A stretch of DNA of 64,000 nt, taken from positions 124,001-188,000 of the forward strand of contig NZ_CP186274.1 of NCBI RefSeq assembly GCF_049331405.1. The letters run 5' to 3'. Position 1 is the first letter of the stretch. The number at the start of each line of letters is the position of its first letter. This document shows, in pieces, positions 9,159 to 17,915 of the stretch. Source of the stretch: PoT sp049331405. Lineage in GTDB: Bacteria; Planctomycetota; Planctomycetia; Isosphaerales; Isosphaeraceae. The position numbers were made by a program, and so were the translations under genes. Under the pieces are notes generated by a model. That model did not search any database and was not told the DNA's origin. It was given only the letters and a program-made list of their open reading frames with translations.

Positions 9159-9536
9159 ATGCGACGACCCATCCGCCACATCCTGTTGGTCTCCTTGATC
9201 GCGCTCTATGGCGCGATCACCGTGGCGGGACCGTCGCTTCACTCCTTGCCGGGGTTCGAGCCGACGCATGAGGGTTCCCTGGACGCCGGGCCGAAGGCTC
9301 CGCAACACGGGCACCCCGTCAAGTCGTCCGACGACTGCTCGATCTGCCAGTTCCACCTCTTAGGACAGATCGCCACCGAGAGCGTCGAAATCACGACGAT
9401 CGACGTCGTCGCGGCGCTGCCGGATGAGACGCCTTCCCTCTTCGCCCCGGCGCGACCACGCGCGGCGGCGAGCCCGCGCACCTCCCTTCGCCTGATAGGC
9501 TCCTGCGCCCGCACCAGATCCGCCGTTGAGGCGTGA
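9159..9536 (+). CDS. small exported protein with CxxC-x-H motif
   Basis: 125 aa. The N-terminus (MRRPIRHILLVSLIALYGAI) is a positively charged hydrophobic segment typical of a signal peptide or anchor. It is followed by GPSLHSLPGFE, a His-containing linker and DDCSICQFHLLGQ, a possible metal-binding CxxC-x-H cluster. This resembles the short DUF2946-like proteins of planctomycetes, but the match is by eye only. The C-terminal half is Ala/Arg/Ser-rich without motifs. Preceded by a C-rich stretch with no clear Shine-Dalgarno; the start codon is therefore uncertain. Confidence 0.6.
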   Translation: MRRPIRHILLVSLIALYGAITVAGPSLHSLPGFEPTHEGSLDAGPKAPQHGHPVKSSDDCSICQFHLLGQIATESVEITTIDVVAALPDETPSLFAPARPRAAASPRTSLRLIGSCARTRSAVEA

Positions 9537-9849
9537 GCGCCGGGGGATCCCCCCGAGGATCTCCGCGCCCTCCCGGCGGAGGCCCTGGAGCCTTAGAAAC
9601 ATCGTGTCACCGTTGCGAACGGAGCCGGCCCGAGGCCGCGAGCCGCTCGAGCGACGGCCCTCGCACATGCTCCGTCCCGCCCCGGGTTGATCGCCCGGGA
9701 TCGGCGTCGGCATCTCAAAGGCATCCGGCGTGTCCGCGTACCCAGGTACCGCGGCCACCGCCCCGAGTCGCCCTATCACAGGCCTCGACGCCCGCGTCGG
9801 GTCATGTTCATCCCCCCATTCGATCGTCCGATCCGAAAGGTCTCAAGCC
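9537..9849. other. intergenic, leader of DUF1559 gene
   Basis: About 310 bp. A frame extends from 9730 into the following gene, but its first 40 codons look non-coding and the real start is at 9850. Nothing else recognised. Confidence 0.5.
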
Positions 9850-10812
9850 ATGCGCCGGCGTGCGTTCACGCTCATCGAACTCCTGGTCGTCATCAGCATC
9901 ATCGGGCTCCTGATCGCCCTGCTGCTCCCCGCCGTGCAGAGTGCCCGCGAGGCCGCGAGGCGTGCCCAGTGCACGAACAACCTCAAGCAGATGGGCCTGG
10001 CCTTCCACAACTATCACGAGACCCACGGGCAGTTCCCCCCCGGTTACCTAACCCTGCCCGGCGGCAACGCTCTGATGGGGACCCCCGACCCGCTGACGCG
10101 CGACACCGGCCCCGGCTGGGCCTGGGGCTCCTTGATCCTGCCGTTCATGGAGCAGACCCCGCTCCACAACGCGATGAACTTCAGCCTCCCCTGCTGGCTG
10201 CCGTCCAACTCCACCGGCGCCCGGGTCTCGCTGAACGCCTACATGTGCCCGTCCGTCAGCGAACCATCCAGGACCTACGAGGTGAAGGACGAGGGGGGGA
10301 CGGTCATGACGACGTTCAGCCGCTCCCACTACGTTGCCAACTCGGGCCGGCAAGAGGCCTGGGCCTTCGCCGAGGACGACTGGACCAACCTCTCCGACGG
10401 CCCCATCTACCGGAACTCGAAGACCAACGCCGCCACCGTGCGCGACGGCCTGTCGAACACCGTCTTCCTCGGCGAGCACAGCCCGATCCTGAGTGACAAG
10501 ACGTGGGTGGGGGTCGTCCCCGGCTCTACGATCTGCCCGACCCCCAAGTTTGCCTTCTCGTTCTGCGACGTCGCGGCCACGCAGGTGCTCGTGCATAGCG
10601 GGCCGAACTCGTGGGAGGCGCCCCCGCTGGTCCATCCCCCCAATGCTCGCATCAGCAAGCTCTGCCAGATGTACGCCGAGCATCCGGACGGATGCAACGT
10701 GATGATGGGGGACGGCAGCGTCCGCTTCGCACGCTCCTCGATCAACCAAATCACCTGGTCGGCGCTCGCCACATGCTCCGGCGGCGAGGTCATCAGCTCC
10801 GACCAGTACTGA
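9850..10812 (+). CDS. DUF1559 pseudopilin-like protein
   Basis: 320 aa from ATG 9850, chosen because GAAAGG (9835-9840) lies nine bases upstream and the type II prepilin signature begins at once: short basic leader then FTLIELLVVISIIGLLIALL, followed by LLPAVQSAREAARRAQCTNN. A prepilin peptidase should cleave before Phe. The DUF1559 body follows (LKQMGLAFHNYHETHGQFPPG; DGLSNTVFLGE) and ends with the family C-terminus NVMMGDGSVRFARSSINQITW. The family is expanded in planctomycetes and is thought to form surface or periplasmic pseudopilin-like structures; the individual role is unknown. A hairpin and a lipoprotein gene follow. Confidence 0.93.
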   Translation: MRRRAFTLIELLVVISIIGLLIALLLPAVQSAREAARRAQCTNNLKQMGLAFHNYHETHGQFPPGYLTLPGGNALMGTPDPLTRDTGPGWAWGSLILPFMEQTPLHNAMNFSLPCWLPSNSTGARVSLNAYMCPSVSEPSRTYEVKDEGGTVMTTFSRSHYVANSGRQEAWAFAEDDWTNLSDGPIYRNSKTNAATVRDGLSNTVFLGEHSPILSDKTWVGVVPGSTICPTPKFAFSFCDVAATQVLVHSGPNSWEAPPLVHPPNARISKLCQMYAEHPDGCNVMMGDGSVRFARSSINQITWSALATCSGGEVISSDQY

Positions 10813-10824
10813 GCCGAATCGCCC

Positions 10825-10854
10825 GGCCCGGTGTCATGGCCATGGCACCGGGCC
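10825..10854 (+). terminator. strong hairpin after DUF1559 gene
   Basis: 15-base arms GGCCCGGTGTCATGG and CCATGGCACCGGGCC pair with one mismatch and practically no loop. It begins 13 bases after the DUF1559 stop. No T run follows, so this could attenuate rather than terminate, or protect the transcript end. Confidence 0.5.
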
Positions 10855-10944
10855 CGCGAGGTTCATCGTCATCAACGCAAGCACTTACGCAAAAACGAAA
10901 GCAATCATTGTGCCTGACCTGAAGGGTCGAGGAGGACTCGGGTG

Positions 10945-11364
10945 ATGGGTTCGTTCCGTGTCGGCATGCGAGGCATCGGCCTGGGCGTGTCGTTTGCAAC
11001 CGTCGCGATCCTCGTCGCGGGCTGCGGCCAGTCTCCGCAGGTCTCGGGGCACAACCGCGAGATCATCGTCTCGCTCGCCACGGCGGTCTCGTCCCGCAAC
11101 GATGGCTGGCTGGACGCGAACGCGAAGCTCATCGAGGAGCGTCATTCCCAGGGCAAGCTCGCCGACGGGGAATACGAGGCCCTCAAGCAGATCGTCGCGA
11201 AGGCCAAGGCGGGGGACTGGCCGGCCGCCGAGAAAGAGGTCTACGCCCTCCGCGACGGCCAGCAGCCGACCGCCGAAGACCTCGAGAACCTCGCCGGCCG
11301 CAAGCTCGGGGACCACGGCGCCCCCAGGACCCTCAAGAAGGCCGCCCGAGGTCTGAAGCGGTGA
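10945..11364 (+). CDS. small lipoprotein of unknown function
   Basis: 139 aa from ATG 10945 (a GTG at 10942 is one codon earlier). AGGAGG at 10929-10934 gives a canonical ribosome binding site. The signal peptide ends in a lipobox ILVAGC with the acylated Cys at about residue 27. The mature part is a charged helical protein (REIIVSLATAVSSRNDGWLDANAKLIEE, AKAKAGDWPAAEKEVYALRDGQQPT, cut here into parts), probably a helical bundle. It follows a DUF1559 gene on the same strand, the same order as at 24098/25186, suggesting a functional pairing. Confidence 0.8.
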   Translation: MGSFRVGMRGIGLGVSFATVAILVAGCGQSPQVSGHNREIIVSLATAVSSRNDGWLDANAKLIEERHSQGKLADGEYEALKQIVAKAKAGDWPAAEKEVYALRDGQQPTAEDLENLAGRKLGDHGAPRTLKKAARGLKR

Positions 11365-11425
11365 GGCCTGGCCCTCGCCCATCGCAAAGGGGCATAGCAT
11401 CGTCACATGAGCACACCGGCAATCC

Positions 11426-13126
11426 TCAGCGGCCCGGCGTCATCCGCCCCGCCAGCTTCCCCGAGTGGTGCACGACCTGCTCGACCCGGTAGCGGTCGTC
11501 GGGGGTCCGATAGACCTCGCGACGCTCGAGGCCGGGGTCGGCCGCGAGGGCCTCGGCCTGGCCGAGATCGACCTTCTTCGGATCCTCGTCGGGGCTGCGC
11601 ACCAGGAGGTAGAACGGGCGTCCGGGAATCTCGGCCATCCAGCTCAGGAGGCGTTCGCGACGGCCATACCGTTGGGCGACGACATCGTCATCCTCGAGCA
11701 AGGGCACGGCCTGCCGGGCTGTGTAGAGATAAACGGTCTCCGGCCAGTAGGCCGCGACGACCGAGTCGGCCTCGGTCCGGGTCCGCAGGTACGCGAGCGC
11801 CTGATTCAGGCTCGCGTTCGTACTCCCCCCCGGCCATTGCCGACCGCTCCTGTGGAAGACCATGACCGACCGTCCCGCCACGCTCAGGCCGCTCGCCCAG
11901 GGCAGGAGCAGGGCCGCGAAGACCAGGGGCGTCGCGAACCGGGGTCGCTCCGGGGCATTCGCGTATTCGTACGCCATCGGCAGGATCCGGCGGGCGACGA
12001 GGTCCACCCCCAGCCCAAATGCCAGCAGCACCATCGGGAAGAGGCTCAGGAGGAAGCGGTCGATGATCGAAGGCCAGGGCCAGACCGCGAAGATGCCGGC
12101 GGTCGCCGCGAAGTGAACCCAGGCGGGCAGGTCGCGCCGGGTGCTGCTCCTCGCCAGGCGGAACACCCCGATCGCGACGATCGCGGTGAAGATCCCGCGG
12201 ATCAGGGCCGAGCCCCCCGGATGCACCGACGAGTACTGCACCAGCGGGGCGGTGTACCTCAGGTTCGGGAACAGCACGTCGGTCGGGAAGTCGAAGAGGG
12301 TCGACCACGTGTTACCGCCCACGATCCGCAGGCCGGCCTCGGCCGAGGACCAGCCCGCGCGGAACTCCAGGGCATAATCCCCCGAGGCGACCGGATGCAC
12401 CCGGCGGGCGATGAGCCCCTTCGCGGGTAGCAGGACCAACACCAAGCCCAGCGCGCACGCGACGACCCGCCCGCGTGCCTTCGGCCCGATCGCCGAGGCC
12501 ACCAGGGCGGCCAGGGCCAGGCTGATGCCATTCCCCCGGATCAGCATCGCCAGGCCGGCGAACACCCCATCCGCGAGCGAGGCCCTCCAGGGGCGGTCGA
12601 GAGGCCGCGTCGAGGCCCAGCGCGCCATCAAGAGGTACGCGATCGCGCAGAAGGGCATGTCGGAGAAGATCGTGGTCGAGCATCCGATCAGCGCGACGTG
12701 ATGGAAGAGGGTCGTCAGCACGATCAAGGTTGCCGACCAGGGGCCGAGGCCGATCCGGGTCAGCCAGGCGAAGCCCCCCAGCCCGAAGACCCAGCCCGAG
12801 GCCAGGACGACCCCGCGGGCCACGGCGATGTCGCGAGAGAGCGAGGGCGATCCGGGCGCGAAGCGGAGGGCCATCGAGATCGCGCCGGGGAGACCGATCG
12901 GATACTTCGGCGACGGGTTGCCCGGCCGGCTCGGGAGCGCGTAACCCTTGCTGTCCCGAAGGGATTGCGCCGAGGCGAGGTAGATCCCGTCGTCGAGTAC
13001 GACCCCCACGTGGCCGCAGTCCAGGCTCGTGGCGACGGCGGTCCAGCCGAGGAGCCCCGCCAGCAGGACGACGCGTGCGTCGAGTCGCCGGCGCAGGCCG
13101 TCGGCGACCATGCCAGTTCGCATCAT
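11426..13126 (-). CDS. GT39/ArnT-like membrane glycosyltransferase
   Basis: 566 aa from ATG 13126. A start at 13174 has no Shine-Dalgarno, while GAGGTGGG precedes 13126. About 11-12 hydrophobic segments follow one another, starting VVLLAGLLGWTAVA. The first loop has VVLDDGIYLASAQSLRDSKG, the acidic D(D/E)-x-Y loop expected of GT-C fold enzymes that use polyprenyl-phosphate sugars, followed by SPKYPIGLP. The soluble C-terminal part (YLRTRTEADSVVAAYWPE, VEQVVHH) resembles other planctomycete PMT/ArnT-like proteins. Donor and acceptor are unknown. Divergent from the second such gene at 13510 with about 380 bp between them. Confidence 0.75.
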   Translation of the reverse strand: MMRTGMVADGLRRRLDARVVLLAGLLGWTAVATSLDCGHVGVVLDDGIYLASAQSLRDSKGYALPSRPGNPSPKYPIGLPGAISMALRFAPGSPSLSRDIAVARGVVLASGWVFGLGGFAWLTRIGLGPWSATLIVLTTLFHHVALIGCSTTIFSDMPFCAIAYLLMARWASTRPLDRPWRASLADGVFAGLAMLIRGNGISLALAALVASAIGPKARGRVVACALGLVLVLLPAKGLIARRVHPVASGDYALEFRAGWSSAEAGLRIVGGNTWSTLFDFPTDVLFPNLRYTAPLVQYSSVHPGGSALIRGIFTAIVAIGVFRLARSSTRRDLPAWVHFAATAGIFAVWPWPSIIDRFLLSLFPMVLLAFGLGVDLVARRILPMAYEYANAPERPRFATPLVFAALLLPWASGLSVAGRSVMVFHRSGRQWPGGSTNASLNQALAYLRTRTEADSVVAAYWPETVYLYTARQAVPLLEDDDVVAQRYGRRERLLSWMAEIPGRPFYLLVRSPDEDPKKVDLGQAEALAADPGLERREVYRTPDDRYRVEQVVHHSGKLAGRMTPGR

Positions 13127-13509
13127 GCGTATGCCCACCTCGTGCCCCGCGGCCTTGGAACCCGCGAGGACCATCCATGGAAGTCGATCAAAGTTGCATG
13201 ACGGCAGGCCTTGCGAGGGGCTTGCTTCAAGCTCGCCTCCACCTGTCGACGGCGTTATGGTATGGTCTACCGAGTTTGGCGGAAAGGCAGTTTGTCCGAA
13301 ATTTACCGAAACTCACGACTCCCTGAGCGATAGGCCTCTCCTCACAATGCGAGAGGTCGAGGCCGGCGGAGTCCCGCCCCGGTAGGGCGAAGCGAAGGCA
13401 AATCACACAAGCGACGACGCGAGGGCGGGGACGATTCCGACCTTGTTCAATGATGACATGACGGCAGTCTTTGCTTGGCCATTCTTGAGTTCAGTTCGAT
13501 GACTGGATC
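13127..13509. other. divergent intergenic region
   Basis: Between the two oppositely oriented membrane glycosyltransferase-like genes. It must hold both promoters. A short AT-richer stretch is at about 13250-13320; no convincing -35/-10 pair was found by eye. Confidence 0.45.
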
Positions 13510-15405
13510 ATGAAGGATGAATCGTCCATGGAGCCACGGCTGGCCGCGCGAGCGCGGGGCGAGTATCGGGTTCGGCTCGAGGGGGCGGTCACCTCGGCCC
13601 GCCCATTGGTCCGGCCAGCGCCCCGGTCGGCGATGTTCTTCCCCCTGGTCGTCCTGGTGGCCGTCCTGCCCGGGCTCTACGGCCTGACCGGCTGGGATCT
13701 GACCCCGCCCGGCCCCTGGTGGGGCCTCCGGGGCCTCGCGGTGCTCGAAGGACTGGTCGTCGACCAGATCCCCGCGCTCTCCGACCTGAAGCCCGGCCCC
13801 GAGGCCGCCGCGTACCGCCGAGTCGCCTTCCAGCCCCCGATGTACGCCTGGCTCGAGGCGATCGGCCTGACATTGACCCCCGACCGCGACCCGAGGGCCA
13901 CCGTGCTCCCCAGCTACGTGGCCGGGGCCCTGGTGGTGATCCTCGTCTATTTCCACGGCCGGCTCTGGTCGAGCCCGGGCACCGGCCTGATCGCGGCCGT
14001 CCTGGTCGGCTTCAACCTGAACCTGCTCATCCAGATGCAGCAGGCGACGCCCACGACCCTGGTGCTCGCCGCCACGCTGGCCAACCTCTACTGCTATGGG
14101 CGGCACCTCCGCGCCACGTCCGAGTCCTCGCGCGCCTGGGGGTGGAGCAGCTCGGTCACCTGGGGCATCCTGGGGGGCGTGAGCCTGGGCATCTCCCTGA
14201 TGACGGTCGGGGTCTTCGGCCTGATCAGCGTGCCGGTCGTCCTGCTGCACCAGGGCTACCTGCGGGCCGGATCTCCCCCCGGCGAGCGCAACAGCGGGCT
14301 CTGGGACGCCTGGCGGAATAACTCGAGCCTGACCACGGGGGCGCTGGCCCTCTCGATCGCACTCCTGCTCGCGGCCCCCTGGCACATCTGGATGTACCTC
14401 ACCTACGGGACCGAGGCCATCTACGCGCTCTTCTCCCCGTATGACCCGAGGGGGCAGGAGACGCAAGGGCTCCTCGCCAGGCTCGTCTCCCTCGCCCCCA
14501 CGACGATGTCGCTGGGGATCTTCGCGGCCGTCCGCCTGGTCCGCGAGGCCCTGACGGACGAGAACGACGACGAGAAGATCATCGGCGGGGTCTTCTGGGT
14601 GATGTGGCTCGTCACGGCCGTCCTGGCTCCCGCCGTCCTGCCGAGCGGCCCGAGGCCCGCGCTCCAGCTCTTCCTGCTCGTCCCGCTGAACCTCCTCGCC
14701 GCCCGGGCCATCTCGGACCTGGCCAACCGCCGGATCCCGATCCGGACCCTGATCTGGCTCGCCCCCGCGACCGCCGTCTCGATCGCCTGGTGGGGGAGCA
14801 CGACCCTGCAACACGCCATCGCCGACGTCGCCCACAAGCGTGCCGACTCCAGCACCGCGCTCGGGCTGCACCTCGCGATCGACCTGCTCGTCATCACGAT
14901 CGCCATCACCCGGGGTCTCGACCGCTGGGCGCGTCGCCGCGACGATCGCCAGCGTCAGGTGCTGGGGGGATACCTGGCCGCCGTCCTGGCCATCACGGTC
15001 GTCACCGGGGCGCACGAGGTCTGGTTCCGCCACGGCGAGACCAATGAGCTGCTCATGCTCCGCTCGATGATCCTCAGGCGCGACCGCGAGCGTCCGTTCG
15101 ACCTCGTGGCCGTGGTCAGCCCCGATGCCGCCCGGGGGCCCGTCGGACCGCCGACCGGGGGTCGGCTCCGGTTCATCCTCCGCTCGGCCCTGCCGCACCT
15201 CCCCCAGCGCGACCTGACCACCACCGACGACCTGCTCGCGCTCCCGGAGGGGCAGAGGCTCGTCATCCTCGCCGGCACGGGCCAGCGTCTCTCGTACGCC
15301 GTCCAGTCCCGGCTCGGGCTCGAGGCCATCCACCCCGGCCGCACCGACGTCCTCTACGCCTTCGCCACCGCCAACGAGGCCAGCACGAAGTCGCCGAGGC
15401 GCTGA
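13510..15405 (+). CDS. GT39/ArnT-like membrane glycosyltransferase
   Basis: 631 aa multi-spanning membrane protein. First hydrophobic segment MFFPLVVLVAVLPGLYGLTGW at about 42-62. The next loop contains AAYRRVAFQPPMYAWLEAIG, matching the QPP-x-Y-xW pattern after the first loop of ArnT/PMT-like enzymes, then YVAGALVVILVYFHGR. About eleven spans follow, then a soluble C-terminal domain from about 500. Sugar donor and acceptor are unknown. The start may be ATG 13528 rather than 13510: AAGGA at 13513 fits the later codon better. Ends 20 bp from the convergent thioredoxin gene. Confidence 0.72.
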   Translation: MKDESSMEPRLAARARGEYRVRLEGAVTSARPLVRPAPRSAMFFPLVVLVAVLPGLYGLTGWDLTPPGPWWGLRGLAVLEGLVVDQIPALSDLKPGPEAAAYRRVAFQPPMYAWLEAIGLTLTPDRDPRATVLPSYVAGALVVILVYFHGRLWSSPGTGLIAAVLVGFNLNLLIQMQQATPTTLVLAATLANLYCYGRHLRATSESSRAWGWSSSVTWGILGGVSLGISLMTVGVFGLISVPVVLLHQGYLRAGSPPGERNSGLWDAWRNNSSLTTGALALSIALLLAAPWHIWMYLTYGTEAIYALFSPYDPRGQETQGLLARLVSLAPTTMSLGIFAAVRLVREALTDENDDEKIIGGVFWVMWLVTAVLAPAVLPSGPRPALQLFLLVPLNLLAARAISDLANRRIPIRTLIWLAPATAVSIAWWGSTTLQHAIADVAHKRADSSTALGLHLAIDLLVITIAITRGLDRWARRRDDRQRQVLGGYLAAVLAITVVTGAHEVWFRHGETNELLMLRSMILRRDRERPFDLVAVVSPDAARGPVGPPTGGRLRFILRSALPHLPQRDLTTTDDLLALPEGQRLVILAGTGQRLSYAVQSRLGLEAIHPGRTDVLYAFATANEASTKSPRR

Positions 15406-15425
15406 CCGATCGCCGGGTCGGCCAC

Positions 15426-16547
15426 TTACTTCTTGATCCCCTTCCTGGACTTGGCCTTCTCCAGGTACTTGGGGATCAGCTCGTCGAGCCGGCCTCGGGC
15501 CTTGGTGCTGACCAGCTTGCCGTCGGCGTCGACGAGGAAGACGGTCGGGATCCCCCGGATCTCCCAGGAACGCGTGAATTCCCCCTTGAACGAATCCCCC
15601 TGGTAGAACTGGGGCCAGGGGATCTCGTTGGAGGTGACGAACTCCACGAGTTGCTCGTAGCCGCCATCCTCGCGGGGCTGGTCGAGGCTCACTCCGATGA
15701 ACTCGACCCCCTTCTTGCGGTACTTCGCGTAGAGCTCCTTCATCTTCGGCATCTCGGCGACGCAAGGGCCGCACCATGTCGCCCAGAAGTCGATGACGAC
15801 GACCTTCCCCTTGAGGGCCGGGATCGAGACCGGGTTGCCCGAGAGCGCGTCGTTGAAGGCGAGGTTGAACGGCTTGCCGATCGCCTCGCCTTGCGGGGAC
15901 GAGTCCCGCTCGGACCTCGACGCGGCGTTCTCCTTGACCTCCTCGGCGTAGGAGCTCTTGGGATACGAGTCGGTCAGGCGCTTGTAGATCGCCTCCTGAC
16001 GCGCCGGGTCGGGGGTCTGATCCGCCAGGTTGTAGAGCAGGAGCGCCCCGCGTTCGTCCTTGTCATCGCGCTTGATGAAGTCATCGACGGCCGCCTGTGC
16101 CGCCTCGGGCGTGGTCGAGCTCTTGCGCAGGACGACCGTCGCCCTGGTGAACGCGGCCTCCTTGAGCAGGGCCTCGTTCTTGACCTTGGCGAGGACGCCG
16201 TCGAGTTCGCTGGATAGCTCGGCGACCTTCTTGGGGCTCGGGTCGTTCAGCCGAGACTCCCAGCGCTCGGTCATGATCTTGGGGAGTTGCTCGTTCTCGG
16301 GGTCCGATTTGTAGAGTTCCAGCGCGAGCGTCGCCCGACGGTTGAGGGCCTTCACCCGCTTCGAACGGGCGTCCTGCAAGGCCCGCGCGGTCTTGCGCTT
16401 GGTGGCCTCGAGCTTGGGGACCTCGATCGCGTTGTATTCGTCGAGGATCTTGCTCGCCGATCGCCCTTCGGCCAGGACGACGGTCGCCAGGGCCAACCAG
16501 GCAGTCAAGGCGGCGACGCCGCACTTCCGGATCATCACTCGTGACAT
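15426..16547 (-). CDS. TlpA/ResA-like exported thioredoxin
   Basis: 373 aa. Signal peptide at about 1-26 (CGVAALTAWLALATVVLA). Residues 30-215 are a charged helical region with coiled-coil character and a TPR-like pattern. The C-terminal thioredoxin fold begins at about 225 with GKPFNLAFNDALSGNPVSI, then KGKVVVIDFWATWCGPC with the redox pair at about 259 and 262, and the cis-Pro loop IRGIPTVFLVDADG. Such proteins reduce disulfides in apocytochromes or other envelope proteins, or act in antioxidant defence; the partner is not evident here. ATG 16547 has GGAG upstream. Confidence 0.88.
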   Translation of the reverse strand: MSRVMIRKCGVAALTAWLALATVVLAEGRSASKILDEYNAIEVPKLEATKRKTARALQDARSKRVKALNRRATLALELYKSDPENEQLPKIMTERWESRLNDPSPKKVAELSSELDGVLAKVKNEALLKEAAFTRATVVLRKSSTTPEAAQAAVDDFIKRDDKDERGALLLYNLADQTPDPARQEAIYKRLTDSYPKSSYAEEVKENAASRSERDSSPQGEAIGKPFNLAFNDALSGNPVSIPALKGKVVVIDFWATWCGPCVAEMPKMKELYAKYRKKGVEFIGVSLDQPREDGGYEQLVEFVTSNEIPWPQFYQGDSFKGEFTRSWEIRGIPTVFLVDADGKLVSTKARGRLDELIPKYLEKAKSRKGIKK

Positions 16548-17031
16548 ACTTAAACTCCGGCCTCATCCGGATTCGGCGGCAGACAAGACTCGATCGCCCC
16601 ATCCATGCCGGATCACATCAAGCGTAGGGAACTCGAAACGACTCTCGAATCCAGACCTCTGAGTCATACGTCGAGGATTGACAAATCCGACCGCCCGATC
16701 GACCCGATTCTCTGATTTCGGCCGAGATTTTCGCCGAGGCCCTCACCTCGAGGGAAGATCCGGGGCTGTCGATCCTCCCAAACATGCCCACAAAACCCCG
16801 ATTTTTCCGATATTCGGCACTCCGTAGGGTGTGGCACCTTGCTCATTTTCCTGACATTCAGTACACTCCTGAACGAAATGTCGAGAGGAACGTAAGAACA
16901 GACAGTCCAGGATGGAGGCCGCGGCAAGGAGCCCAAACTCGACTCATCGCCACTCCCCTCACTCGAGGAGGCCAGAGACGTGGCGACGAGACCGGAGAGA
17001 CTTCCGAAAGAGAGCAGGGAGGAGACCGCCG
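16548..17031. other. intergenic, AT-richer than neighbours
   Basis: About 480 bp between divergent genes. A weak promoter-like pair, TTGCTC (16839-16844) and TACACT (16862-16867) spaced 17 bases, points towards the small gene at 17032. A very good Shine-Dalgarno AGGGAGGAG is at 17016-17024. Otherwise nothing was seen. Confidence 0.4.
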
Positions 17032-17262
17032 ATGTCGACCTCATTGACCGTGACGCGGCCCAATCCGAGCCGGCGGGCCCACGGGCCTTCGATCCGAGAA
17101 GCCTGCCTGGTGGGCAATGTGGACCCGGATCAGGAGTGGGCAGCCCAGGAACGTATCTCCCTCTCCGGCCGAATCTATCGGGTCTCGGCCATCACGTCGG
17201 GCCCCGGTGCCACGGGGGAAGCCCCGCGGTACGCCCATCTCGTCCCCCTGGCCGAGGGTTGA
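17032..17262 (+). CDS. small protein preceding the SWIM gene
   Basis: 76 aa. ATG 17032 has the strongest Shine-Dalgarno of the window (AGGGAGGAG, seven bases upstream), which argues for real translation. The sequence is mixed and not Arg/Pro shadow-like: EACLVGNVDPDQEWAAQERI then SLSGRIYRVSAITSGPG and YAHLVPLAEG. The part from GRIYRVSAI to LVPL resembles the central beta segment of the next protein (GQTYRALRVIGTPLAP to CLTRL), so both may share a small module. No named family recognised. The downstream gene starts 89 bp later on the same strand. Confidence 0.65.
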   Translation: MSTSLTVTRPNPSRRAHGPSIREACLVGNVDPDQEWAAQERISLSGRIYRVSAITSGPGATGEAPRYAHLVPLAEG

Positions 17263-17351
17263 CGCAGAGACCAACGCCTCGCGAAGGCATCCGGACACGA
17301 TCGGTCCGGGGCCTCTCCGGGATTCGACCACCATCCGAGCCTCGATCGGCC

Positions 17352-17915
17352 ATGCCCCAGCCATCGCAAGGGAAGCGGCACCCGCTCTTCGATCGCGACC
17401 CCTCCGACCCGGCCAGGGTCGCCGCCGAGCTCGCGCAGCGGGGGCGGATGATCCTCGACGTCGCCACCATCGACCTCGAGGCGGCCGAGGCCGCGCTCGG
17501 GGCCTTCCATCCCACGTCCTGGCATTTCCGCAACGCCTTGCACGAGGCCATCCGATCCTGGGACCGGCTCCGCGCCCAGTACGGCAAGAACGCCCTCGAG
17601 GCCGCCCTGAGCGCACCGCCGCTCACGGTCCTGACCCTGGGGCATACGAACGAGGAGGCCCCTCGCTTCACCCTGATCCCCATCGCGGGGCAGACCTATC
17701 GCGCCCTGAGGGTCATAGGAACCCCGCTGGCCCCGGTCCAGTGGTGCCTCACCCGGCTTAATCCGCCGCTCGAGGACGGCCCTTATTATGTCTGCCGACT
17801 CCAGGACGGCTCGACCCAGTGCGACTGTGCGGAGTGGACGTACAACATCGAGGGCAACAGCCCCGTCACCCTCTGCAAGCACCTTGGCGCCCTGCGGGCT
17901 CTGGGGTGGATTTAA
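17352..17915 (+). CDS. SWIM zinc-finger protein
   Basis: 187 aa from ATG 17352; the frame is open further upstream but that part reads like non-coding Arg/Pro-rich sequence and overlaps the small gene. The N-terminal two thirds are helical (AAELAQRGRMILDVATIDLE; FRNALHEAIRSWDRLRAQYG). The C-terminus carries a SWIM-type CxCx(n)CxH finger: CDC at 157-159 and CKH at 175-177, in CDCAEWTYNI...TLCKHLGALRALG. SWIM fingers bind DNA or protein, and are found in bacterial SWI/SNF ATPases and stand-alone proteins. No helicase is adjacent, so the partner is unknown; the preceding 76-aa protein is the obvious candidate. Confidence 0.75.
   Translation: MPQPSQGKRHPLFDRDPSDPARVAAELAQRGRMILDVATIDLEAAEAALGAFHPTSWHFRNALHEAIRSWDRLRAQYGKNALEAALSAPPLTVLTLGHTNEEAPRFTLIPIAGQTYRALRVIGTPLAPVQWCLTRLNPPLEDGPYYVCRLQDGSTQCDCAEWTYNIEGNSPVTLCKHLGALRALGWI

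Noticed and set aside
13447..15777. Long antisense open frame (776 codons) over the membrane glycosyltransferase
   Set aside because: Translation is Arg/Gly/Glu/Asp-rich without motifs, produced by third-position GC bias of the real gene on the plus strand.
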